A stretch of 13,301 nucleotides of DNA. Source: DASUGM01 sp036274055. GTDB taxonomy: Bacteria; Acidobacteriota; Vicinamibacteria; Vicinamibacterales; SCN-69-37. Positions 1 through 6,175 of the stretch are shown in pieces. Under the pieces are notes generated by a model. The model was not told the DNA's origin. It did not search any database and worked only from the letters and a program-made list of their open reading frames with translations. Numbering within the stretch: position 1 is the first letter of the stretch; each line of letters starts with the position of its first letter. The stretch is taken from NCBI GenBank assembly GCA_036274055.1, contig DASUGM010000265.1, forward strand, positions 1 through 13,301, written 5' to 3'. The translations under genes and the position numbers were made by a program.

Positions 1-1458
1 CGTAGTGACCTCTGCGGTGGACAGATCAACGCGGCGAATCGCGTGGTTGTTGGTGTCGGCAACGTAGAGCGCGGCGTCCGTCGCGCAGATGCCCCCCGGC
101 TCGTAAAATCTCGCCCGCTTGCCCTTGCCGTCGTCGGCGCCAGGAAAACCGTCGCCAGCGAAGGTGGTCACGCGTCCCGAGACCGGATCGAGCACCTTGA
201 TCTTGTGGTTGTAGGTGTCGGCGATGAACAACCTGCCGGCCGCCCAGGCGATCCCGAGCGGATGCTGGAGGCGCGCCGCGTCACCCGTGCCGTCGATGTC
301 GCCGAACTCGAACAGATCGCCGCCGGCAATGGTCCGCACCTGGTTCGACGGCGGCAAGCCGATCGCACGGACGATGTTGGCCTCGCTATCGGCGACGTAC
401 AACGTGTCGTCTTTCCGGGCCAGCCCCGACGGCTGCGCGAACGCGGCGTCGTCGATGGCGCCGTCGAGCCGCGCCTCGCGGCCTGATCCGGCGTAGACCA
501 TCACCAGCGGCCGCTCGCGATCGAGCATCCAGATCTGATGCGCGCCAGCCATCGCGATGAAGACGAGTCGTCCTGCGATCAGGACGTCCCAGGGCGAGTT
601 CAGCGACGACTCGCGCGCGGCGCCGCCGCTGGCGCCCCACTGCGCCTGCCGGCCGGTGCCGGCAATCGTCGTCACCGTCCGCGACGATAGATCCGCAGCG
701 CGAATCACGTGGTTTTCCGTGTCGGCGATGTAAAGCGTGTCGCCCTCGAGCGCGAGTCCTTGCGGCCGATAGAATCGCGCCGCGTCGAACCCACCGTCGA
801 CCAGGCCGACCTGCCCGTCCCCAATCGTCTGGATCACCTTGCCGTCGAGAGTAGTCACCAGCACGCGATGATGATTCGAGTCGGCGATCAGCAGCCGGTT
901 CGCTGCGCCATCGACGGCGACCTTGCCGGGAAACGCGAGGGTTGACGACTTCAGCCGCTCGCGTTCTGGCGCGAGTGCGATCGGCCGTCGGTCGATCTTG
1001 CCTTGCTCGTCGAAGAACGCAATCACCGCGCCGATCGCCTGATCGAACGCCTCGCCCTTCCCTTCGCCAGACGCGGTGGCGACGACGTAGCCCTCGGGGT
1101 CGATCAACACCAGCGTCGGCCACGCGCGCGCGCCGTACTCGCGCCAGATGCGGAACTCGGCGTCATTGGCGACTGGATGGTCGATGTCGTAGCGCACGAG
1201 AATCCGGCGAATGTTCTCAGACGCGCGCTCGTTAGTGAACTTCGCCGAGTGCACGCCGATGACGACGAGCGCGTCGCGATACTTCTCCTCGAGCCGGCGC
1301 AGCTCGGGGATGACGTGCATGCAGTTGACGCAGCCGTAGGTCCAGAAATCGAGCAGGACGACTTTGCCGCGCAGATCTTTCAGCGTCAGCGGTTTCGGGA
1401 CGTTCAGCCAGTCGATGGCGCCGGTGAGCTCGGGAGCGTGGATTCTTTCTTCGGGCAC
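1..1458 (-). CDS. NHLRC2-like thioredoxin-fold/NHL-repeat protein, 3' end cut by window edge
   Basis: 486 codons are open from a GTG at 1458 to the window edge, so the C-terminus is missing. An in-frame TAA lies four codons upstream (1468-1470), which leaves the GTG as the only start before Met47; no good ribosome site precedes it. Residues about 10-150 form a thioredoxin/TlpA-like domain with the redox motif WTYGCVNC (Cys43 and Cys46) and the cis-proline stretch WPT at 113-115. Residues about 175-486 contain six NHL blades, recognisable as (L/V)(Y/F)(I/V)AD-like strands near 189, 242, 299, 353, 410 and 464. This Trx-then-propeller order is that of NHLRC2, whose animal member also carries a C-terminal beta domain, absent here because of truncation. 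No signal peptide is visible, so a cytoplasmic location is inferred. The role in bacteria is unsettled; thiol-disulfide chemistry plus a propeller scaffold is the reasonable reading. Family assignment is confident, function is not. Confidence 0.9.
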   Translation of the reverse strand, partial: MPEERIHAPELTGAIDWLNVPKPLTLKDLRGKVVLLDFWTYGCVNCMHVIPELRRLEEKYRDALVVIGVHSAKFTNERASENIRRILVRYDIDHPVANDAEFRIWREYGARAWPTLVLIDPEGYVVATASGEGKGEAFDQAIGAVIAFFDEQGKIDRRPIALAPERERLKSSTLAFPGKVAVDGAANRLLIADSNHHRVLVTTLDGKVIQTIGDGQVGLVDGGFDAARFYRPQGLALEGDTLYIADTENHVIRAADLSSRTVTTIAGTGRQAQWGASGGAARESSLNSPWDVLIAGRLVFIAMAGAHQIWMLDRERPLVMVYAGSGREARLDGAIDDAAFAQPSGLARKDDTLYVADSEANIVRAIGLPPSNQVRTIAGGDLFEFGDIDGTGDAARLQHPLGIAWAAGRLFIADTYNHKIKVLDPVSGRVTTFAGDGFPGADDGKGKRARFYEPGGICATDAALYVADTNNHAIRRVDLSTAEVTT

Positions 1459-1472
1459 AGGAAGAGCTTAAT

Positions 1473-1660
1473 CGGTACTTCGAGTACTTCGGGTACGCGG
1501 GGTACGGCGGGTACCAGGAACGTGCTGTCGCGTGCCTTCTTTCTCCTCAGGTACGGCTGGGGAGCTCAGACCAGAAGTACCTGTTGAAAATGCAGACGCC
1601 GCGAAGCCGCGTTCCTGGTACCCGACGTACCCCGCGTACCCGAAGTACCCGAAGTACCCG
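1473..1660. repeat. Inverted repeat built from GTAC-containing nonamers (hairpin-forming intergenic element)
   Basis: The two arms, 1473-1521 and 1611-1660, are reverse complements with about three mismatches over roughly 49 nt, around an 89-nt spacer. Each arm is a tandem of 9-nt units: read in one direction GGGTACTTC, GGGTACTTC, GGGTACGCG, GGGTACGTC, GGGTACCAG, then GAAC. The right arm begins 2 nt after the permease stop codon and the left arm ends about 15 nt before the GTG of the NHL gene, so the element fills almost the whole gap. It could act as a transcript end or processing hairpin for the permease mRNA, or be a REP-like element spread through the genome. There is no following T-run typical of an intrinsic terminator. 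The spacer shows no gene. Confidence 0.85.
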
Positions 1661-1661
1661 C

Positions 1662-4328
1662 CTACGCTCTAAGCGTGCGAACCGGATCAATCCTCGCCGC
1701 GCGGCGCGCTGGAATCAGGCAGGCGACGACGGCAGCGATAACGATCAAGACCGCTCCGGCGATCGCGCTGAGTGGATCGCGTGCTGACACGTTGAACAGC
1801 AGCGTTTCGAGGCGCGGCGTCGCCAACTGAGCCAGGATCAGACCGACCGCCCCCCCGGCAACCACCGGGACCAGGCCGCGCCTGAGGACCGTCGAGGCGA
1901 TCTGATGGCGGGTCGCGCCGAGCGCCAGTCGGATCCCGACTTCGCGCGTGCGGCGGCTGACATCCATCGCGACGGCGCCGTACATCCCGGCCATCGCCAG
2001 CAACAGGCCGAGCGCCGCCAGCGACGCGAGCAGCACCGCGACCAGACGAAACTGCGCGGTCTGGCGGCGCACCACGTCCATCCCGGTTTCGCGCTCCGAC
2101 GGCGGGACTTCCGGATCAATCTCCGCCAGGCGCGCCCGCGCGGCGCTCAAGACCACGGCCGGGTCGCGATCGGTCCTCAGCATGAACCGCTGGAAGGTGG
2201 ACTCGGCGTCGTCAGCGATCGGCTCGTAGACCGTAACCCGATCGCCTTTCGCGGCCATGCCGAACGTCCGCGTGTCGCCGACGACGCCGACGACTTCGAC
2301 GGTCTTCCGGCCGCGCGGATAGACGAGCTTGCGGCCGACCACCGCGGCGCGAGCGCGGGCGAAATTCTCGGTGACGATCGCGACGTCCTTGTCGCCGGGC
2401 TGGAAGAACCGGCCGGCGACGAGACGAAGGCCCATGACCTCGAAGAAGCCGACCGGGACGCCGCCGCCGGCGGTGATCGCGGTCGCGTCATCCGGCGGCT
2501 CGGGCTCGCCTTCGAGATGCGGCACGCCCATGAAGATGGACGCCATCATGATCGGCATGCCCGAAGTCGTCAGCCCGACCACACCCGGCGTGGTCTCGAG
2601 CGCTTCCCGGACGCGCCTGAGAAACGCGCGCCGCAATTCGGGTGTTGGGTAACGGCGCGCCGGCGCACTCACGGAGATCGTTGCCAGCCGATCGATTGCG
2701 ATGCCGGTATCGAGGCGCATCAGCGTCGTGTAACTGCGCACCATCACCGCCGCGCCGGTGATCAGGATGATGGCGAGGGCGGCCTGGGCGCCGATCGCCG
2801 CGGTGCGCAGCCGCGAGCGGCGGGCGGTGGCGCGGCCGGCGCCGGCGGTGCTGATCACTTCGCGTGCATCGGTCGAACGCATCACCACCAGCGGCGCGAT
2901 CGAGCACATGACAGCGGAGAGCAGCGCGAGCACCGGCGCGAAAATGAGAGCGCGCCCGCCCAGACCGGCGCCGAGCACCGGCGCGAATAGCCGTGGCTCG
3001 TAGCTGCGCATCAACTCTTCGAAGCCGAGCGCCATCACCAGGCCGGCGGCCACCCCGCCGAGGCCGAAGATCAGACTCTCGAACACGATCAGCCGGGCGA
3101 TGCGCGGCATCGAGCCGCCGAGCGCGATGCGGACGCCGAGTTCGAAGCGGCGCGCCCCGGCACGGACCGCGAGCAAATGGCCGGCGTTGGCGACCGCGAC
3201 GAGCAGCAGCCCGATCGATCCGGCAAACACCAGCCAGACGCCGCTGACATAGGCGTCGCCGAGAAATACCGTCGGCGGAGTGATCGCCGGCCGCTCATCG
3301 CCGCTCGGCCCGCGATCCGGCGTCGCCGGCATCAGGGCCGACAACTCCGCTTCTGCCGCCGGCAGGTCGGCGCCCGGAGCGAGCTTGAGGAACACGTAAC
3401 TGAGTGAGCCTGCGGAGAGTTCTTCCTTCGCCTTGAATACGCGGACGAGCGCGATCGGCTCCGCGCGCATGATCAAGCGCGCGCCATCGGGCCACACGCC
3501 GGCGATCGTCCATGGCACGCCGGCCAATTGCAGCGTCCGGCCGCTGACGCCCTGGTCGCCGCCGAAGTGCGACCGCCAGTAGCGCTCGGTGATCATCAAC
3601 GCATTCGGCGCGCCGTCGGCGGCGTCGGCTGGTCCGAGCATTCGGCCGACGATCGGCTTGATGTCGAGAAATGCGGGCAGCGAGGGAGAAATGCCGAGCG
3701 TATCGAGGCGCTCTGCCGGGCCGTCGCCGGTGCGAACCGCGATCAAATCGCGCGCGACGACGAAGCCGCTGCTGAGCGTCGCGCTCTGCCGCCACGCGGC
3801 GACCGCGGCGGCGCGCGGCGTGGAAAAACTGTTGCGCTTGTCGCGCATCGACACCTGAGCGAGGCGATCGCTGTCCTTGAACGGCAGCGGCCGGAGCACC
3901 GTGCGATCGAGCGCGTCGAACGACGCCGCGCTCGCGCCGACGCCGAGGCCGATCGTCAGGATCACCAGCGCCGCGAATCCCGGCGCGCGGTGAACGGCGC
4001 GCCAGGCCAGCCGGATGTCGCGTCCGCCGCCGTCGAACGGCCGCCGCCACCACCGGCGCGGCGCCGCCAGCGGATCGGAGACCTCGTTCGCCGCGGCGAA
4101 CAGCATCCACGTCGCCGGCGCCGTGGTCAGCGCGTCGGCAACCAGCGCCCGCACCGCGCGCCCGGCGGCACGCGGCGCGCTCGCGCCGAACCCGCGCTCG
4201 CGCTGCCACCGATGGTCCGCCCACTCGACGAAAGTCGGATTCGTCATCCGCCGCACTCGCGGCGCGAACGTCAACGACACCAGCCGCGCGATGGCACGGA
4301 CGACGGTCAACGCAACCGGCCGGCTCAT
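1662..4328 (-). CDS. ADOP-family ABC transporter permease (duplicated FtsX/MacB-PCD type)
   Basis: 888 residues, the usual size of the acidobacterial duplicated orphan permeases. An N-terminal cytosolic stretch of about 110 residues precedes the first membrane helix (about 118-140, with TIGLGVGASAA). A MacB_PCD-like extracytoplasmic domain follows (about 145-355), then helices near 364-385, 412-436 and 459-484. The pattern repeats: helix about 508-532, periplasmic domain about 540-750, helices about 761-786, 817-836 and 853-875. Two FtsX signatures are plain: FELGVRIALGG (395-405) and REVGIRLALGA (795-805). No ATP-binding subunit lies in the window, which is normal for ADOPs. FtsX/MacB relatives work as mechanotransmission machines that export peptides, lipids or drugs; the substrate here cannot be told. 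The ATG at 4328 overlaps the stop of the PadR gene as ATGA, so translation is probably coupled and expression controlled by that repressor. Confidence 0.93.
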   Translation of the reverse strand: MSRPVALTVVRAIARLVSLTFAPRVRRMTNPTFVEWADHRWQRERGFGASAPRAAGRAVRALVADALTTAPATWMLFAAANEVSDPLAAPRRWWRRPFDGGGRDIRLAWRAVHRAPGFAALVILTIGLGVGASAASFDALDRTVLRPLPFKDSDRLAQVSMRDKRNSFSTPRAAAVAAWRQSATLSSGFVVARDLIAVRTGDGPAERLDTLGISPSLPAFLDIKPIVGRMLGPADAADGAPNALMITERYWRSHFGGDQGVSGRTLQLAGVPWTIAGVWPDGARLIMRAEPIALVRVFKAKEELSAGSLSYVFLKLAPGADLPAAEAELSALMPATPDRGPSGDERPAITPPTVFLGDAYVSGVWLVFAGSIGLLLVAVANAGHLLAVRAGARRFELGVRIALGGSMPRIARLIVFESLIFGLGGVAAGLVMALGFEELMRSYEPRLFAPVLGAGLGGRALIFAPVLALLSAVMCSIAPLVVMRSTDAREVISTAGAGRATARRSRLRTAAIGAQAALAIILITGAAVMVRSYTTLMRLDTGIAIDRLATISVSAPARRYPTPELRRAFLRRVREALETTPGVVGLTTSGMPIMMASIFMGVPHLEGEPEPPDDATAITAGGGVPVGFFEVMGLRLVAGRFFQPGDKDVAIVTENFARARAAVVGRKLVYPRGRKTVEVVGVVGDTRTFGMAAKGDRVTVYEPIADDAESTFQRFMLRTDRDPAVVLSAARARLAEIDPEVPPSERETGMDVVRRQTAQFRLVAVLLASLAALGLLLAMAGMYGAVAMDVSRRTREVGIRLALGATRHQIASTVLRRGLVPVVAGGAVGLILAQLATPRLETLLFNVSARDPLSAIAGAVLIVIAAVVACLIPARRAARIDPVRTLRA

Positions 4329-4660
4329 GCGCCACCAAGGATCTTGCCGGTAACCGCCGCATCGACGAGCAGCCGCATCCGCGCCGCCTCGGCGCGCAGC
4401 GATTTCTCGCCCCGCGGCGTGATCCGGTAGTACCGCCGGCGCGGGTCGTCGTCGTCGGGGTCGGGGACATCGGCGGTCTCCCGAATCAGACCGCCGGCCG
4501 CCAGCTTCTGCAATGTGCCGTAGAGCGTGCCCGGCCCCATCTTCACGTCGCGATTCGACAGATCTTCGACGCGATCGACGATGCCGAGGCCGTGACGGGG
4601 ACGATCGGCAAGTGCGAGCAGAACGAGAAAGGACGAACGCGGCAGCCCGGATTCAGCCAT
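4325..4660 (-). CDS. PadR-family transcriptional regulator
   Basis: A 111-residue winged-helix protein when read from the ATG at 4660. An ATG eight codons further upstream (4684) is in frame, but it has no ribosome site and lies at the edge of the inverted repeat proposed as the operator. The inner ATG has GAGG at 4668-4671 with a 7-nt spacing, so I choose it. Diagnostic PadR features: an N-terminal helix-turn-helix region (SSFLVLLALADRPRHGLGI), the recognition-helix motif GPGTLYGTLQKL, a DPRRRYYRIT beta-wing and a short C-terminal helix (about 85-105) for dimerisation. PadR proteins usually repress their own gene and a neighbouring transporter until a ligand binds. The 4-nt overlap with the permease gene fits the PadR-ADOP pairing common in Acidobacteriota. 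The ligand is unknown. Confidence 0.92.
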   Translation of the reverse strand: MAESGLPRSSFLVLLALADRPRHGLGIVDRVEDLSNRDVKMGPGTLYGTLQKLAAGGLIRETADVPDPDDDDPRRRYYRITPRGEKSLRAEAARMRLLVDAAVTGKILGGA

Positions 4661-4672
4661 GTGGAGACCTCG

Positions 4673-4710
4673 AAGTATCGACATTAGATATATATCACTT
4701 GTCGATACTT
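4673..4710. promoter_or_regulatory. Candidate PadR operator (perfect 11-bp inverted repeat) over the padR-permease promoter region
   Basis: AAGTATCGACA at 4673-4683 is repeated as an exact reverse complement, TGTCGATACTT, at 4700-4710, with a 16-nt AT-rich spacer (ATATATAT core) between. It stands out in this GC-rich window. It lies 12 nt upstream of the chosen PadR start and just 5' of its ribosome site. Dyad symmetry next to a PadR gene suggests autoregulation; PadR operators are typically dyads of this scale. On the minus strand the spacer and right edge supply -10-like hexamers (TATATC or TCTAAT), but I could not place a convincing -35. Confidence 0.7.
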
Positions 4711-4711
4711 T

Positions 4712-4760
4712 GGTCTTGGGTCTTGGGTCTTGGGCCTGGGCTTGGGGCCTCGGGCCTGAG
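4712..4760. repeat. Heptamer tandem array, seven units (GGTCTTG type)
   Basis: Exactly seven 7-nt units run from 4712 to 4760: GGTCTTG three times, then decaying copies GGCCTGG, GCTTGGG, GCCTCGG and GCCTGAG. The array starts one base after the PadR operator and ends at the base before the TAG stop (4761-4763) of the membrane-protein gene. It makes up the whole gap between that stop and the operator, and shows no coding sense. It has the look of a genome-wide intergenic microsatellite. Confidence 0.8.
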
Positions 4761-5276
4761 CTAGTGGCGGGACACCGAGCCCTGAGCCGTGAGCCCTGAG
4801 CCTATGTAACGAAGCTGCCCGTCCGTCCCGTCCTCGACCGGCGCGTCTTCCGTGCGCCCGGCAAAGAGCACGCCATTCCCGCGATCGCCCGACGATGGGA
4901 AGATCCCGTGGCGCAGCCGGCGCCGGCGAAGAATCACCGCGATGATGATGCCGCCGATGATGCCGTTGGCCATCAGCAGCGCGACTTCATAGAACTGGAA
5001 AGCCATCGCGAACGCCATGACCACCAGTCCAAAACCGCCAATACCGGTGACGCGGACGCTGCTCATGTTGACGATTTCCGTCGGTCCACGCCCGGCAAAT
5101 GGATCCGTGCTGGACGGCGGCAGGTTCCAGTCCAGCAGCTTCCAGTGCAGGATCACCGCAATCAGGCTGCCGCCGGCAAGGCCAAGCACGCCCATGAACG
5201 CGAGCGGCCCGGTAAACGCAGCGACCACAATCACGGCTGCCACAACGACGATTAAGAGTGCGCGTACGACGTTCAT
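4761..5276 (-). CDS. Small multi-pass membrane protein of unknown function
   Basis: 171 residues, not recognised as a named family. The ATG at 5276 has a strong GGAGG (5283-5287) with 6-nt spacing. Hydrophobic segments at about 3-22, 26-45, 79-96 and 97-116 suggest four membrane spans. The last is followed by a run of positive residues (RRRRLRH, 117-123), which marks a cytoplasmic side. Residues 50-75 form a polar loop. The C-terminal 50 residues are hydrophilic and low in complexity; residues about 158-167 are encoded by a heptamer repeat (4777-4804), so the natural C-terminus may have been altered by repeat insertion. It follows the DUF1028 gene by 57 nt and may share its transcript. No catalytic motif is visible. 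Confidence 0.75.
   Translation of the reverse strand: MNVVRALLIVVVAAVIVVAAFTGPLAFMGVLGLAGGSLIAVILHWKLLDWNLPPSSTDPFAGRGPTEIVNMSSVRVTGIGGFGLVVMAFAMAFQFYEVALLMANGIIGGIIIAVILRRRRLRHGIFPSSGDRGNGVLFAGRTEDAPVEDGTDGQLRYIGSGLTAQGSVSRH
4777..4804. repeat. Heptamer tandem array, four units (GAGCCCT/GAGCCGT type), inside a coding 3' end
   Basis: Units GAGCCCT, GAGCCGT, GAGCCCT and GAGCCTA lie head to tail. They fall inside the last codons of the membrane-protein gene and encode about residues 158-167. The same consensus, GAGCCGT/AAGCCGT, recurs at 6148-6175 in the same orientation, so both belong to one repeat family. Confidence 0.75.
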
Positions 5277-5302
5277 GTCTCGCCTCCAGTCATCGCATCC
5301 GG

Positions 5303-5328
5303 AAGAGGGGGCGGCCCGACCCCTTTTT
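5303..5328 (+). terminator. Weak intrinsic-terminator-like hairpin in the gap between the DUF1028 and membrane-protein genes
   Basis: On the plus strand AAGAGGGG (5303-5310) can pair with CCCCTTTT (5320-5327, one G-T wobble) across a 9-nt loop, and a T-run extends to 5328. Read on the plus strand it has terminator form, yet both flanking genes are on the minus strand. There the stem has an A-C mismatch and no trailing T-run. It may stop antisense transcription or mean nothing. Confidence 0.3.
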
Positions 5329-5333
5329 CGCGG

Positions 5334-6131
5334 TTACTGTCCGCCGCGTCCGCGTCCCTGCGGTCGCCCCGCCGGGGCCTTATCCACGAGACGCCGCAGT
5401 TCCTTGATCGGTTCCGGCGAGTCGTCGACCTGCAGCCGCGTGACGACGTCGTTGTGCAGCCAGACGCCGCCGTCTTTCTTGACGATCAGCATCGCCGCCG
5501 ACTGCTTGCCTCGCGCGTCGCCGCCGGCGGCGTCGCCGGCTTCGATCGCAGCCATCAGGCGCTGCGCGAGACGATTCGGCGTGCCGTCCTCGCGCTTTTC
5601 CGTCTTCTCGAACGCCTCGACCATCGCGACGACGACGGCTTCACCGGCAAGGATGTTGCCCTGCGCGGTGCAGAACTTGCCGCCCTTGTGGCCCTTCCAA
5701 TCCTGCGAGCCAGGTCCGGTATGCGCGGCGTATTCGCCCTTCATGTTCATCACCGCGAATTGGCGGCCGGCTTTCGGCCACGGCGTCCGTCCGTTGACCA
5801 TGTCAGTTCCCGGATCGGAGTCCAGGATCTTGGTGATGATGTCCTTCGGCGCCATCCCCTGCTTGAGCAACGCGAGACCCTGCGGGCCGTAGCTCACATC
5901 GATGGTCGCCTGCGTCGCAACAGCGCCGACTTCAGCCTCCGCCCACAACACCCCGTTGCCGACGGAAAACACGCGCGACGCCACCGCGCCGCCGATTTCG
6001 CCGGTGACCGGATCGAAACCGAGAATCGAGAACGTGCCCGGCGTATCCGGCGGCTGCTGTGCAGGATTCTGCGCGAACATCGCGAGCGGCAACATCAGCA
6101 ACGCAACGACGACGACCAGTGATTTGCGCAT
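5334..6131 (-). CDS. Exported DUF1028 family protein (predicted Ntn-hydrolase-like)
   Basis: 265 residues. The ATG at 6131 has GGAGG (6141-6145) at 9-nt spacing. Residues 1-20 form a signal peptide (MRKS then a V/L-rich core, AMFA end). The DUF1028 hallmark strings follow in order: TFSILGFDPVTGEIGGAVASR (33-53, quoted in pieces TFSILGFDPVTGE and IGGAVASR), WAEAEVGAVATQA (63-75), SYGPQGLALL (80-89), AAHTG (135-139), QGNILAG (157-163) and AAGGDARGKQSAA (201-213). Members are usually cytosolic and begin MTFS, with a threonine at the mature N-terminus, which suggested an Ntn-hydrolase relationship. Here the equivalent Thr33 lies behind a signal peptide and a short Pro/Gln linker. The tail is Gly/Arg/Gln-rich (about 255-265). 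No reaction is established for the family; peptidase or amidase activity is a guess. The gene lies 43 nt downstream of the alpha/beta hydrolase gene, probably in the same transcript. Confidence 0.93.
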   Translation of the reverse strand: MRKSLVVVVALLMLPLAMFAQNPAQQPPDTPGTFSILGFDPVTGEIGGAVASRVFSVGNGVLWAEAEVGAVATQATIDVSYGPQGLALLKQGMAPKDIITKILDSDPGTDMVNGRTPWPKAGRQFAVMNMKGEYAAHTGPGSQDWKGHKGGKFCTAQGNILAGEAVVVAMVEAFEKTEKREDGTPNRLAQRLMAAIEAGDAAGGDARGKQSAAMLIVKKDGGVWLHNDVVTRLQVDDSPEPIKELRRLVDKAPAGRPQGRGRGGQ

Positions 6132-6147
6132 CTCGCAGTTCCTCCGT

Positions 6148-6175
6148 GAGCCGTAAGCCGTAAGCCGTAAGCCGT
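6148..6175. repeat. Heptamer tandem array, four units (GAGCCGT/AAGCCGT), between hydrolase stop and DUF1028 ribosome site
   Basis: One GAGCCGT and three AAGCCGT units run 6148-6175. The last base of the array is also the last base of the hydrolase TAA stop (6175-6177). The other end stops 2 nt short of the ribosome site (6141-6145) of the DUF1028 gene. The array therefore fills the intercistronic gap without disturbing either signal. Confidence 0.8.

Noticed and set aside
386..1123. Minus-strand frame of 245 codons on the left edge
   Set aside because: It is offset from the frame that encodes the thioredoxin-fold and six NHL blades and is Arg-rich without motifs.
1473..1660. Insertion sequence with terminal inverted repeats
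   Set aside because: The 89-nt interior has no transposase frame and there is no target-site duplication; the arms are themselves tandem nonamers.
1905..2990. Plus-strand open frame of 361 codons opposite the permease gene
   Set aside because: It is His/Arg/Ala-rich with no family motif and lies antisense to a well-supported gene; long antisense frames are expected at this GC content.
3528..4430. Plus-strand frame of 300 codons
   Set aside because: Antisense to the permease and PadR genes; composition is low-complexity Arg/Ala/Pro with no recognisable domain.
3295..4470. Minus-strand frame of 391 codons across the permease/PadR junction
   Set aside because: It is the out-of-frame shadow of two recognised genes, Arg-rich and without any domain.
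4712..4804. CRISPR-like array
   Set aside because: The units are contiguous 7-mers with no unique spacers and no cas genes are present.
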